Source: a virus. Taken from it: DNA of 46,870 nucleotides. The stretch covers positions 1-46,870 of IMG/VR virus record IMGVR_UViG_3300009285_002163. One strand, written 5' to 3'. Below the pieces are notes generated by a model. The model saw nothing but the letters and a program-made list of their open reading frames with translations, was not told the origin of the DNA and did no database searches. The position numbers and the translations under genes are program-made. Below, piece by piece: positions 5,450 to 14,375 of this stretch. Every line of letters begins with the position of its first letter. Position 1 is the stretch's first letter.

Positions 5450-6943
5450 ATGACCCCCGCAGAATCTCTTGGCCTTACCGACCTACAGTTCCACATGGTC
5501 CAGTACATGCCGGAGGTCTTTATCGACTACTCGGCAACGTTCCACGCCGAAATGTCAAAGCTGCTGGTTGACTTCTCAGTCGAGAAGCTGGCCATCGAGG
5601 CATTCCGGGGGTCGGCCAAGTCCGCCTACATGAGTAAGGGGCTTCTCTCTTACTGCCCCACCATGCGGGCACCAGACGGCTCCTATCTTCTCGACAAGGC
5701 CTTTGTGTTCACCCAGTCCGGCGGTCCGGGATCGCTGGCCTTTCAGTGGATGGAGTTCTTTAAGTCACTCATATCGGGAGAATTGGATAATCAACGGCTC
5801 TATCAGCATGACTACGGATTCAAGGCGTCTCAGCCCTGGACACAGAGCCATTGCCGGATAACTCGGCCCGGCGGGGCAGACTTTGAGGTGCGAATACAGG
5901 GCAAGGGCGGGTCAACCCGTGGCGCTCGTGACCCCAAAGCCATCATTCTATTGGACGACATTCAGGACGCCGCCGACCAGACATCAGAGGCAATTCTGAC
6001 TTCCGACGAAATGTGGCTGATTAACGATGTTTACCCTATGCTCTTAGCTGGCCAGCCAATGCGGGCAATCGGGCAGAACTTGTCCGCCGATTCCATTATG
6101 TCGAGGATAGAGCGGATGCCGAGCTTCAAATATGTGCGGTTCCCGATAGAGACCTTTGTTGGCTCAGGCGTCTCGGTTTGGCCAGGCCACTATTCGGATG
6201 TCTGGCTCGAAGCACAGAAAAGGGATATGGGGATCGACAGATTTAACGCCGAGTACAACTGTGTTCCGATGGTGTCGGGGAACCCTATTTTCCGCAAGGA
6301 CTGGTTCAAGACATACGACCCCAACTCAGTTCAATGGGAGCGTATCAAGAACGGTTATCTCTATACGGTTATGGGGTTTGACGGGGCAGACAGCAAGTCG
6401 GAAGCCGCCTGTGAGACGGCCATCATCGTCGTCAGTGCTACTGCCGATGCCGACCCTGATGTCTACCTAAGAACCGTTAAGCACGACCATTGGACCCTGA
6501 AACAGGCGGTCGGTCAGTTATTCCAAACCGCAAGGGACATCGAGGTACATTCTACCCAAGTCGAAAGCAGAGTGAAAGAGGGGAATATGGGGCCGTACGA
6601 AGAGGAAATCAGGTCACAGGAGGCCTTGCTTCGCGAGTCCCTGAACGCAACCTATGTCCGGCCGACCCACGACAAGGTAACGCGGGCGCTGTACGCCCAA
6701 CCGATAATTCAGAGGGGTAAGTTCCACTACAATCCCCAAGACCAGTCTCATGTAGCTTTCGTTACGCAGATGTGCATGTTCACGGGCACGCAACGGTTCC
6801 CGGCGGACATGGTAGACGCTGGGGTGCATGCGTTGACACAGATAAAAGAACATAGTGGTAAATCAACGAAACGTGTGACCGGCGGTATTGTTGCTCCCCA
6901 CGCGGTTGCCCAAAGGGACGAACATACGGGGATACTGTTGTGA
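5450..6943 (+). CDS. terL: Terminase large subunit
   Basis: This is the ATPase-nuclease motor that packages DNA into the prohead. The 497 residues contain a Walker A variant FRGSAKS near 50 to 56 (compare the RG..KS form in T7-type terminases), Walker B IILLDD near 165 to 170, and the RNase H-type nuclease domain starting with GFDGADSK near 308, whose Asp would be the first metal ligand, with another acidic site in the C-terminal VDAGVHAL helix. The ATG overlaps a micro-ORF stop (ATGA) and has no ribosome site of its own, so translation is probably coupled. It is followed by a small gene and the portal, as usual. Confidence 0.93.
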   Translation: MTPAESLGLTDLQFHMVQYMPEVFIDYSATFHAEMSKLLVDFSVEKLAIEAFRGSAKSAYMSKGLLSYCPTMRAPDGSYLLDKAFVFTQSGGPGSLAFQWMEFFKSLISGELDNQRLYQHDYGFKASQPWTQSHCRITRPGGADFEVRIQGKGGSTRGARDPKAIILLDDIQDAADQTSEAILTSDEMWLINDVYPMLLAGQPMRAIGQNLSADSIMSRIERMPSFKYVRFPIETFVGSGVSVWPGHYSDVWLEAQKRDMGIDRFNAEYNCVPMVSGNPIFRKDWFKTYDPNSVQWERIKNGYLYTVMGFDGADSKSEAACETAIIVVSATADADPDVYLRTVKHDHWTLKQAVGQLFQTARDIEVHSTQVESRVKEGNMGPYEEEIRSQEALLRESLNATYVRPTHDKVTRALYAQPIIQRGKFHYNPQDQSHVAFVTQMCMFTGTQRFPADMVDAGVHALTQIKEHSGKSTKRVTGGIVAPHAVAQRDEHTGILL

Positions 6944-7158
6944 CCGAAGAAGTTAAAGTTGAGGAAGAAATAGCGTCGTATCTGACCGAGGATGACTACC
7001 GGATTATCATCAAGGACAGCATGCAGAGAAACATTGGGAATCTTATGGTACCGCGCGGCATGATACTGAATGACCACAACCTCTTGGACAACATAGCCAA
7101 AGCCGTGTTTGCCCGCATCTACAAGCACCAGAAACGAGGCGGCAATGGAACTCATTGA
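6940..7158 (+). CDS. Small protein between terminase and portal (72 aa)
   Basis: A GTG overlaps the terL stop. The acidic, helical product (MTEEVKVEEEIASYLTEDDYRIIIKDSM...) ends in a basic tail. It overlaps the portal start by 14 bases. No family is recognised. Its position suggests a packaging or head role. Confidence 0.65.
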   Translation: MTEEVKVEEEIASYLTEDDYRIIIKDSMQRNIGNLMVPRGMILNDHNLLDNIAKAVFARIYKHQKRGGNGTH

Positions 7159-8944
7159 TCTTGATAAGGCCGACGCCGTTTCGGTCGTAAATGACTTTTA
7201 CTGGATAGCAAAAGAGTACCAAAACCCTCGCTTCGTCCAGTCCCGGAGGGATTATATGGCTTACCATGCCATCAGGAACCTGTCCGGTGCCGACATGACT
7301 ACCCCCAATGTGGCGATCCCCAAACTCTTTTCGGTGGTTGAGTCTGAAACGCCCTCCGAAATGAAGGGTTTGTTTCCCCGGCGGCCGTATGCCGAGTGGG
7401 AGGCCATGCGGAAGAAAGATTATGGTCTCTTGTCTCAGTGGCAGAATCAGCTTTTGGACTTTTACCTTGAGACCGGCGGGTTTATGGTCGAGATGTTTTT
7501 GGCCATGAAGATTAAGCGGCTGTACGGTACGGCATTTATGGAGGCAGTTCCGTATTACGAAACAATCACCGAAGCTGGGGGGACAGTCAATGCTTGGGGC
7601 GGGTTGGACATCACCAAAAAGCAGGTTGAGCGGCTTAGGTTTCGGCACGAATGCTTTGCGCCTTGGGACATATTCTTTCACCCGTTGACTCGGAACCTGG
7701 AAGACAAGAAAGGCTGTCCGGGCCTTCTCAAGTTCCGGCTGATGTCAAAGCGGGATATCATTCGGGATGCACCGAAATACTATCCCCAGATGGATTTGCA
7801 GAAAGCCCGGCAATCGGACTGGTCACAGTTCCGCGACCATGAAGGGTATAAGATACTCCGAGAGTGGGGGCTTGATGAGCCTCAGTACGATTCTGATTTC
7901 GCTCTGGTGGTCAGTCTTGAGACGCCTGACAGGTATGCGGATATTCTGAATGGTACGTTGCTTATGAGGGAATCGACGAGCAACCCCTTCAATCACGGGA
8001 AAGTCAATCTGAGTCGAGTAATACATACCGTTGACCCGCATACTCAAAACAGACTGTGGGGCATAGGAGAGGCGAAACCTTCTGAGGCCATGACTCACTT
8101 GCTCAATGTCTGGTGGTCTCTCATGCTGGCCAAACAAGCCTTTGAGTCTCAACCGGTTGTGTTTTTCGACGAAGACAGGTTGAACAAAGAGGACTTGCGG
8201 TGGACGCAGCATAACCGAATCCCCGTTAAAAGAGACGCGACAATGGCCACGCGGCCAATCTCGGACTCTTTCTATGTTCATTCCGGCACGGGTGTTCCGG
8301 CGTCCGAGTTTGCGATTGTAGACAAAATCGAGCGGCAGATTGATGAGGCGGCTGTCTTTTTCAATCCCCGTCCTCAGGAAAGAGGCGCGCAGAATCCCAC
8401 CGCCACAGAGGTTATGAAGGCAGATAGTAAGGGATCGGCTAAACAGGAGTACATGGTATGGCTTGCCGAACAGGTTTTCATCAAAGAACACACCTCGAAA
8501 CTGATGTCGTCGATTGACCAGTTTTCCACGATTGACGACAAGGCCGAGGTGTTGGGGCCGGAGATAGCCGGGTTTGTGGCGACGGTCAACCCGCAGGAGA
8601 TACCGGGCGGGTCGAGGTTTCTTTTCAAGGGGTCTGGCAGGCTGGCGAATCAGATTATCAAACAGCAGAACCTCATGGCGCTTAATCCGATTATTCAGTC
8701 AACGACGAATATGCCCTACCTTAGACAAACCCTTGAAGCCTTTGACTTTACGGCCGAGGAAATTCAGGAAGTTCTACAGTGGAAACAACAGGAGATGATG
8801 GCTCAGGCGCAAGCGGCCCAGATTGAGGCTGAGACAAGCGCCGTGGTGGCCCGGTCGAAGTTGAATCCTCCGACAAAAGCTACCGATGACACCGGAGCTG
8901 AGCAGAGAGGGATGCAGAGAACGGCGGAAAGGGCTTTGGCATGA
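7145..8944 (+). CDS. Portal protein
   Basis: The 599-residue product lies directly after terL and before the scaffold and capsid genes, where portals lie. It has the expected mixed alpha/beta body, the 'IGEAKPSEAMTHLLNVWWSLML' long-helix region (about 300 to 325), the 'NPTATEVMKAD' segment near 417 that many podovirus-type portals share (N.TATEV), and a Gln/Ala-rich C-terminal helix (KQQEMMAQAQAAQIEAE), as in the barrel helices of other portals. The frame opens at 7109, but the ATG at 7145 has GAGG in front and is preferred. It would form the dodecameric ring through which DNA is packaged. Confidence 0.85.
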   Translation: MELIDLDKADAVSVVNDFYWIAKEYQNPRFVQSRRDYMAYHAIRNLSGADMTTPNVAIPKLFSVVESETPSEMKGLFPRRPYAEWEAMRKKDYGLLSQWQNQLLDFYLETGGFMVEMFLAMKIKRLYGTAFMEAVPYYETITEAGGTVNAWGGLDITKKQVERLRFRHECFAPWDIFFHPLTRNLEDKKGCPGLLKFRLMSKRDIIRDAPKYYPQMDLQKARQSDWSQFRDHEGYKILREWGLDEPQYDSDFALVVSLETPDRYADILNGTLLMRESTSNPFNHGKVNLSRVIHTVDPHTQNRLWGIGEAKPSEAMTHLLNVWWSLMLAKQAFESQPVVFFDEDRLNKEDLRWTQHNRIPVKRDATMATRPISDSFYVHSGTGVPASEFAIVDKIERQIDEAAVFFNPRPQERGAQNPTATEVMKADSKGSAKQEYMVWLAEQVFIKEHTSKLMSSIDQFSTIDDKAEVLGPEIAGFVATVNPQEIPGGSRFLFKGSGRLANQIIKQQNLMALNPIIQSTTNMPYLRQTLEAFDFTAEEIQEVLQWKQQEMMAQAQAAQIEAETSAVVARSKLNPPTKATDDTGAEQRGMQRTAERALA

Positions 8945-9342
8945 TTACCGAGTTCATGCGGAAATTACAGGAAACGATGTCTTACGTAAAGCCAAAGCGG
9001 TTTGGTAAGGACATTGACAAGCATTTCAGGGAGATTCAAGAGGGAATCAAGCAGAGTCAGTCGATTCGGGAAATGAGACAACACCCCGGATGGATTGAAG
9101 CGAGGGAACGGTTTCTTTCGCAAATTCTGCGGTGTGACAGGATGCTTGTAACTTTGGCAATTGACGAGAAAGCGGATAAAGAAAGACAGGTGCTATGGGC
9201 GGTTCGCGAGTCGATGGTGCGTCTTATCGCCGTTATCGACGGTATTGACGCCGACCTTGAAACGCAGATAGCCGAAATAGAAGCAACCATTCAATCTATG
9301 CAGGAGATAACCGCTAATGAGAGTGGCCTGAACCTGAGATAA
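8941..9342 (+). CDS. Helical head-region protein (133 aa)
   Basis: The gene overlaps the portal by ATGA. The product is almost wholly helical and heptad-rich (for example AIDGIDADLETQIAEIEATIQSMQEI), so it probably forms a coiled coil. It stands between portal and scaffold, which suggests a head-assembly role, but I cannot name a family. Confidence 0.7.
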   Translation: MITEFMRKLQETMSYVKPKRFGKDIDKHFREIQEGIKQSQSIREMRQHPGWIEARERFLSQILRCDRMLVTLAIDEKADKERQVLWAVRESMVRLIAVIDGIDADLETQIAEIEATIQSMQEITANESGLNLR

Positions 9343-9415
9343 CGGACCCGCAAGGACAATCCGTTCTCAGCAGTAGGATAACCGCAGCACGAGCGGCCTT
9401 CACGCAGGAGAGACT

Positions 9416-10309
9416 ATGCCAGACGAGGACAAAGTAACAGTTGGTCAGGTGATTGCCGATCCGACGGGTTCTGATGTGACTCCGCCGGTTGAAACAGTCC
9501 AAGAACCGCCGAAACCCGACGAAAAGACGCCGGAAACGCCTCTTGAACCGATAAAGGAAGAGCCGAAGACGGAAATTCCGCCTGAAATGGCTCAGAAGTT
9601 GGCTCAATATGAGGCACGACAGGCCTTTTTACAGCAAACGACCGACGCTTTAGCGGGTCGGATGCGACAGGTTGACCCGAATTTCCTTACGGAATTGCGG
9701 AGAAACCAGAAACTTGCGGCGAAACCGATACCGAGAGTTGATATCGACCCCATGTTGGCCAATGAGCCGTACAGCACGTTGACGGTGGCGCAACAGGTTG
9801 AACTCAACGCCAGGACGACCAAGGTGGAAATTGAGCGGCAAGAAATCGAACGGGCGGCAGCACGAGCGGAAGAACTCAATACGGAGTTTCGGTCAACCAT
9901 GAAAGAACGGTGGGACACTGTTGAGGAATGGTGGCGCGATTTACAGACAAGCGGACAGTTCAGTAAAGAGGAATTGGTTGCCGCGTATGCTGAAATCGCC
10001 GACATCCCCCTTGACCAGAACAACCCCGATTCTCCGCTCAAGATGACCAAGCTGGTTATGAAAGAACTCAACCGTCAGACCGAAGCAAGAAAGCGAGAGA
10101 CGGGAGCGCCGATAGCAGCCAGTCGAGCGGCTGTTGATGCGGCGGCTAAGGCAAAGCAGGTTGCGGCTGTGGGGCATCCACCCGGAGTGCCTGGATCGGC
10201 AAGGGCTACGATGCTGGCCGATCAATTATCACAGGAAAAGAAAAAGATAGCCGATGAAATCGGCGGGCCGGACGAAGTATACGTTCCGCCCAAGTCTTTT
10301 TCGACGTAA
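9416..10309 (+). CDS. Probable scaffolding protein
   Basis: The 297-residue protein starts after a CAGGAGAG ribosome site and directly precedes the major capsid gene. Residues 1 to 60 are acidic, Pro/Glu-rich and disordered (PPVETVQEPPKPDEKTPETP). Residues 60 to 200 are helical and highly charged with many Gln and Glu, and the C-terminus is mixed basic/acidic with an Ala-rich stretch. This composition and position are typical of phage scaffolds, which shape the prohead and then leave. The sequence alone does not give a family. Confidence 0.75.
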   Translation: MPDEDKVTVGQVIADPTGSDVTPPVETVQEPPKPDEKTPETPLEPIKEEPKTEIPPEMAQKLAQYEARQAFLQQTTDALAGRMRQVDPNFLTELRRNQKLAAKPIPRVDIDPMLANEPYSTLTVAQQVELNARTTKVEIERQEIERAAARAEELNTEFRSTMKERWDTVEEWWRDLQTSGQFSKEELVAAYAEIADIPLDQNNPDSPLKMTKLVMKELNRQTEARKRETGAPIAASRAAVDAAAKAKQVAAVGHPPGVPGSARATMLADQLSQEKKKIADEIGGPDEVYVPPKSFST

Positions 10310-10327
10310 CAAAGGAGCATTTGATAT

Positions 10328-11503
10328 ATGGCTGGATTCGGCAGCGTAACACCGATTACAGTCGGCGGCTCGGCAAATCTGCCAGCTACCGCTGAACTAA
10401 TCGTCGATGTTAGCGCAAAACGATACACGCCGTACAATGCCGCACTCAATCCGCTCAACACGATTTTGTCCAAACTCGGCAAAGAGGGTGCGAAAAATTT
10501 TCGTGTTGACGTTATCGAGGCGGGGGAGAACCCCTACAAGTTCAAGGTGGCTACGGCATTGGCTGCGGCTGGTACAACCTTGAGCGTCCACGATAACGCG
10601 GAAGCCTGTGTGGCAGGTACGGTACTCTATAACCCGGAGCGTGATGACTATGCGTCAGTCGATACGACTCCGACCACTAATGATATCACCGTGACCCGCA
10701 ATGTCGCCGGGGCTACCGGCGTCGCGTGGGTAGCGGGTGATATCATCATTTCACTTGGTCCTCTGCTTCCCGAGAACGACACGACCTATCGCCCGTTTTC
10801 GGTGGCAGACACCAATGTCTACAACCTCTTGCAGTTGTGCAAAAAGCAATTCGCCGTCACGAATATGATGGATGCTCTGCCGACTGCCTATGGTGGGCCT
10901 GGTTCAAAAACGGCAGCTCTGAAAGCTGAGATGTTCCGTGATTTCATCCGCACGGCTGAATTGCAGACCATTCTCGGCGGAAGGGCTTCCTCCGGCACCG
11001 CGCCCGCAACCGTTCGTATGGGCGCGGGACTGAAGTATTTCCTGAAGTCCGGCACGCTGTACAAGAATTTCGGGGGCGAGTTCACTATCAGTGGTTTGCG
11101 TAGATTCTTCGGGGATTACTACGATCAGAATCCCGACGCTACGGACGTAACTTTGATTACGGCCGGGGCGGTGGTTGATGCTATTGGGGCATCGGCCATG
11201 AACAACCTGCAACTGAACGCCGACTCGACCAAGTACGGTCTGAATATCTGGAGCTATCAGATACGGGGCCGGAATATCAAGTTGGTAGTGGAACCGCTAT
11301 TCACCGACGGTGCTCTGCGTGGGTGGGGATTTATCCTCGACCTGGAACGCATTCGCCGGAAAGAACTGGACCCGCTGACTTACTACCCGTGGGACCGCAA
11401 TAAGGGTCAGGGAGAAATTCAGTATCACAGCTACCGCGAGGTAGCAACACTTCAACTGGCCAACGAGTCGCGTCACGCGATGTTCGAAGGCGCACTACTG
11501 TAA
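10328..11503 (+). CDS. Major capsid protein (HK97 fold expected)
   Basis: The 391-residue product follows the scaffold gene behind AAAGGAG. It has features of HK97-fold capsids: an N-terminal arm (about 1 to 60), an Ala/Gly/Thr-rich E-loop-like region (90 to 150), a spine-helix-like part (ALKAEMFRDFIRTAELQTILGG) and a beta-rich A/P domain ending with a long Arg-rich strand pair (WGFILDLERIRRKELDPLTYYPW). It is not similar enough to a named capsid for me to place a subfamily; an SU10/DUF5309-like relation is possible. The next gene has a perfect ribosome site, suggesting both products are abundant. Confidence 0.85.
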   Translation: MAGFGSVTPITVGGSANLPATAELIVDVSAKRYTPYNAALNPLNTILSKLGKEGAKNFRVDVIEAGENPYKFKVATALAAAGTTLSVHDNAEACVAGTVLYNPERDDYASVDTTPTTNDITVTRNVAGATGVAWVAGDIIISLGPLLPENDTTYRPFSVADTNVYNLLQLCKKQFAVTNMMDALPTAYGGPGSKTAALKAEMFRDFIRTAELQTILGGRASSGTAPATVRMGAGLKYFLKSGTLYKNFGGEFTISGLRRFFGDYYDQNPDATDVTLITAGAVVDAIGASAMNNLQLNADSTKYGLNIWSYQIRGRNIKLVVEPLFTDGALRGWGFILDLERIRRKELDPLTYYPWDRNKGQGEIQYHSYREVATLQLANESRHAMFEGALL

Positions 11504-11517
11504 AGGAGGTGATTCGC

Positions 11518-12366
11518 ATGTCTGACCAGATTGTTGATTTTCCGGTTGGAAGTCATTCGGCAAAGCCGAAAATCTTCTCACTGACTGCAATCACCGCTTG
11601 GCCGGTAATGCAGCTTCAGTACGTTGGGGCACAACTGTTTTCCAAGGTAACAGTCGCGGCCTCCGGCGCCTCTATAACTGTCTATGCGGATGATGTGGAC
11701 GGAGCTACAACGTCCTATTATACCGCCGACCTGTCAACTCCCGCTGCGGCGAGAGATACCTTCGGAGAGTTGGCGGCGGAAATGAACGCTAAAGCCGATA
11801 TTCGCTGTTTCCTGATTGGCGTTCTGCCTTCGGAATCGACCGACGGCACGCTTGCGGCGGTTACGGGTGGGGACATTCGCACGGTTAATGGCTTGACTCT
11901 CTATGGTAACGCGGCGGTCCTGCTCGACCAGGGCTTTGCCATCACCAACGAGAAGTTTACCGTTCGTCCGACGGGCGGCTGGGCCACCAAGCATGTTGGT
12001 TGGGAGAGAAACAGGGGTGAGGGCGTTAATGGTCCGTTCAACGTCATTAACTACCTCTGCTACCTGGAATCAACCATCACGAACGTCAACGCCGGTACGA
12101 CTACCATCTACTGGGTTGACGAAGTGGAGGCGACTTCGGGTACGTTGTATACGGCTGCGGCCTATACGTCTGCCACCAAGCAGACGACTGGGGCTACGCC
12201 GTCTCCTATGGACCCGTTCATTGCGACCCCGCCCGGCAAACGGTTGGTCGTGAAGTTCAACATTGTTGACACCGCGATGTCGGTTGCGGTTATATACAGT
12301 GTCGGCTTGACTAAACACCTGAATGGTGAGGTCGTGCCGAGCGCGAACTATACGGGTTGCGCATAA
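11518..12366 (+). CDS. Virion structural protein after the capsid gene (282 aa)
   Basis: A near-perfect ribosome site (AAAGGAGGTGA) precedes the ATG at 11518, so the protein should be made in quantity. It is Thr/Ala/Gly-rich and looks all-beta, with a repeated layout: 'TVAASGASITVYADDVDGATTSYYTAD' near 45 and 'NVNAGTTTIYWVDEVEATSGTLYTAA' near 190 resemble each other, which suggests two similar beta domains. A decoration (cement) protein or other capsid-surface protein would fit place and strength; the function is not proved by the sequence. Confidence 0.7.
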   Translation: MSDQIVDFPVGSHSAKPKIFSLTAITAWPVMQLQYVGAQLFSKVTVAASGASITVYADDVDGATTSYYTADLSTPAAARDTFGELAAEMNAKADIRCFLIGVLPSESTDGTLAAVTGGDIRTVNGLTLYGNAAVLLDQGFAITNEKFTVRPTGGWATKHVGWERNRGEGVNGPFNVINYLCYLESTITNVNAGTTTIYWVDEVEATSGTLYTAAAYTSATKQTTGATPSPMDPFIATPPGKRLVVKFNIVDTAMSVAVIYSVGLTKHLNGEVVPSANYTGCA

Positions 12367-12375
12367 TCTGTAACA

Positions 12376-12401
12376 GTGGGGCGGGGTAATACCCGCTCCA
12401 C
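12376..12401 (+). other. 10-bp stem-loop between structural genes
   Basis: GTGGGGCGGG (12376-12385) pairs with CCCGCTCCAC (12392-12401) across a six-base loop with a single G-U. No T-run follows, so it is more likely an mRNA stabiliser or attenuating hairpin after the highly expressed capsid pair than a full terminator. Confidence 0.5.
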
Positions 12402-12416
12402 ACTAAAGGACGAACG

Positions 12417-12626
12417 ATGGCTGATTTCATTCTGCAACAGGGCGAATTACAGAAAACCTGTATCGTCAAGAAGGTTCAGGGGATTGGCTTTGCCCTGTAC
12501 ATTGAGGGGGCCGAGAAAAACGGTCCTTTATGGACTGCCGATTCATTGAAAGAACTTGAGGCGCGATATACCAAGGCGGGATGGGAACGCATTGAAATCG
12601 AGAAATCAAAAAAGAGGAAGAAATGA
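12417..12626 (+). CDS. Small head-region protein (69 aa)
   Basis: AAAGGA precedes the ATG. The product is a small alpha/beta protein (MADFILQQGELQKTCIVKK...) with a very basic tail (EKSKKRKK). It stands in the head-tail junction gene group and overlaps the next gene by ATGA. No family recognised. Confidence 0.7.
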   Translation: MADFILQQGELQKTCIVKKVQGIGFALYIEGAEKNGPLWTADSLKELEARYTKAGWERIEIEKSKKRKK

Positions 12627-12952
12627 ACGAGGCACAAGAACCACAGGTTTTGGGGATTTACTGGGCACCGGCAAGCAAATACCAGTTGGCGAACTGGAAG
12701 AAAGAAACACGCGGAGCCACCGGACAGATATTGACGCCGGAACAACCGCTCCAATTCTTTGAAAACATATTTGTGGCAAAGACGAAGAAGGAAGTTGACT
12801 TTATTGAGAAGTCCGACGCTTTCGAGAAGGGGCAGATCGTGAAATGCGAGGATATGGCGGCGGCTCGTGTACGTTCATTAGGACGAAAGGCAAGCAAGAC
12901 CGCCACGGAATTGACTTCAACCATCGATGAAACTATGACGCTTAGAAAATGA
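12623..12952 (+). CDS. Small head-region protein (109 aa)
   Basis: GAGGAAG in the 3' end of the previous gene serves as ribosome site, and the genes overlap by ATGA. The product reads as a compact alpha/beta N-terminus followed by a long polar helix (EDMAAARVRSLGRKASKTATELTS). It also overlaps the adaptor-like gene by ATGA, so three genes are strictly coupled. No family recognised. Confidence 0.7.
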   Translation: MNEAQEPQVLGIYWAPASKYQLANWKKETRGATGQILTPEQPLQFFENIFVAKTKKEVDFIEKSDAFEKGQIVKCEDMAAARVRSLGRKASKTATELTSTIDETMTLRK

Positions 12953-13668
12953 CCACACCGGAAATTGTCTCTCAAATCCTGATGTTGCCGGAAATCGCCG
13001 ATATGTCGAGGCGAAGACTGGCGAATGACGGGAAAGTTGTTTACGAGCCTGTGCCCTTAACCACGAAGCAACAGGCCGTGGAGCGGTTTCTGCCGATGGT
13101 GGTCAGGGCTACGGCCAGAAAACATCCGTTCAGTTTTCTTGTGTCTGAAACAACTTTTACGGGGGGCACTACGGCCTCAACGGCTGATTATGAACTTCAG
13201 GGGGAAGCTTCTGATGCGGCCGATATTCTGATTATTCAGTATGGAGATAATGAGGTTCCGTTGACCTACAAGAATTACAACGACCTGTTGGTTTTGAAAA
13301 CACAGGTGTCGGTTGATGAGGTCAAGTACTGGTCGATTAAGAACAAATCTGTTTCGGGGTATCCAGTTGTTACGATAACGGCAACGCCGACGACTACGGG
13401 TGAACAGATAAAGTATCGGTATCTGCGAAACGACTACAATGTCCAGATGTGGGATGATGACTTTATTGCCGCCCTTATCTGTGGCGTGGCCTCGTTTCTG
13501 GTCCCGAAAGCAGTTCGTGATTATCATAGGGAATGGGCCGACCGCTTGGCGAGTATCATGGAAGATGAGGCGAGCGAGAAATCACCGGGGGATCAGATAC
13601 CGCAAGACCCGTCGTATGTGGCGCAGATGATAGAGCTTAATTCGCTCGGAAAGTTCGGTCAGGCATGA
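12949..13668 (+). CDS. Head-tail adaptor-like protein 1
   Basis: The 239-residue product has the features of podovirus head-tail adaptors of the T7 gp11/P22 gp4 kind: an N-terminal helical part (TPEIVSQILMLPEIADM), a long beta-hairpin-rich middle (residues 70 to 155), and a helical C-terminus (DDDFIAALICGVASFLVPKAVRDYHREWADRLAS) in the position where these proteins pack against the portal. It has no signal peptide, unlike the next two genes. Assignment rests on shape and gene order: capsid, small proteins, adaptor, nozzle. Confidence 0.6.
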   Translation: MTTPEIVSQILMLPEIADMSRRRLANDGKVVYEPVPLTTKQQAVERFLPMVVRATARKHPFSFLVSETTFTGGTTASTADYELQGEASDAADILIIQYGDNEVPLTYKNYNDLLVLKTQVSVDEVKYWSIKNKSVSGYPVVTITATPTTTGEQIKYRYLRNDYNVQMWDDDFIAALICGVASFLVPKAVRDYHREWADRLASIMEDEASEKSPGDQIPQDPSYVAQMIELNSLGKFGQA

Positions 13669-14375
13669 AACGATTATGGTTTTTACTCCTGTTGGTAATG
13701 GCCGTTGAGGTGCGTGCCGATGTGCTTGATTCGACGGCCCAGTATTACCTGAAGGTGAGACAGAACCTTGGACTTGCGACGACGAACACGACGACTCTGC
13801 CAAATGCGGAGATTGAGGACTATCTCGATGAGGCGGTGTTGACAATCTGCCAGGGCATGAAAATCATCAGAGCGGACAAGACGGCGCTTACGACAGTACG
13901 AGTGAGTACGTATGCGTTTACGGCTTTCGACAGTTTGGCAATCGGAGTTATAACCGTATTGATGCAGAAGGCAGACAGTCTGAAGACATTGATCTATCGC
14001 CCGCGCGAACAGTGGTTTTCTTCATCGCAGACAGACGAGGAAAAACTGGCCGGTTCTGGAACATTGTGGGCGCGATGGCCACTCTATTATGATTATTCCA
14101 CGACCCACATTTTTCTGTATCCACCGCCGGGAGCAAGTAACGATACAATCAAAGTCGGAGCTATCCTCAAACCGCCAGGTCTGGCTTCCAACACTCTCTT
14201 GACGACTATCCCGACTCAATTCCGGCACCTTGTTTTGACATACACTACGTGGTTGGCGGCGGCGGCGAAACAAAATCCCATGTTGCCTGTGATTTTCACA
14301 CGGTTACAACTTGAACTCTCAGCTTTAGGATGGAAACTCGATGCTTCGGGTGCTCTTATGCCTCTTGGCCGTTAA
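13665..14375 (+). CDS. Adaptor-like virion protein with an N-terminal signal peptide
   Basis: The 236-residue protein begins with a textbook Sec signal (MKRLWFLLLLVMAVEVRA, cut before Asp-19). After it comes a head-tail-adaptor-like body: helix 'IEDYLDEAVLTICQGM', strands, then 'LVLTYTTWLAAAAKQNPM' and a final helix. The order of a helix-rich start, central beta part and a C-terminal helix pair resembles small adaptor or gp6-like proteins. The gene overlaps its left neighbour by ATGA and its right neighbour by 35 bases. A signal sequence on a cytoplasmic assembly protein is unexpected. Confidence 0.55.
   Translation: MKRLWFLLLLVMAVEVRADVLDSTAQYYLKVRQNLGLATTNTTTLPNAEIEDYLDEAVLTICQGMKIIRADKTALTTVRVSTYAFTAFDSLAIGVITVLMQKADSLKTLIYRPREQWFSSSQTDEEKLAGSGTLWARWPLYYDYSTTHIFLYPPPGASNDTIKVGAILKPPGLASNTLLTTIPTQFRHLVLTYTTWLAAAAKQNPMLPVIFTRLQLELSALGWKLDASGALMPLGR

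Noticed and set aside
7043-8491. Minus-strand frames of 212 and 222 residues
   Set aside because: They are antisense to the portal gene, which has a clear protein signature and position.
12376-12401. Rho-independent terminator after the capsid pair
   Set aside because: The stem is good but there is no T-run and the next gene starts 16 bases later, so it is listed only as a stem-loop.
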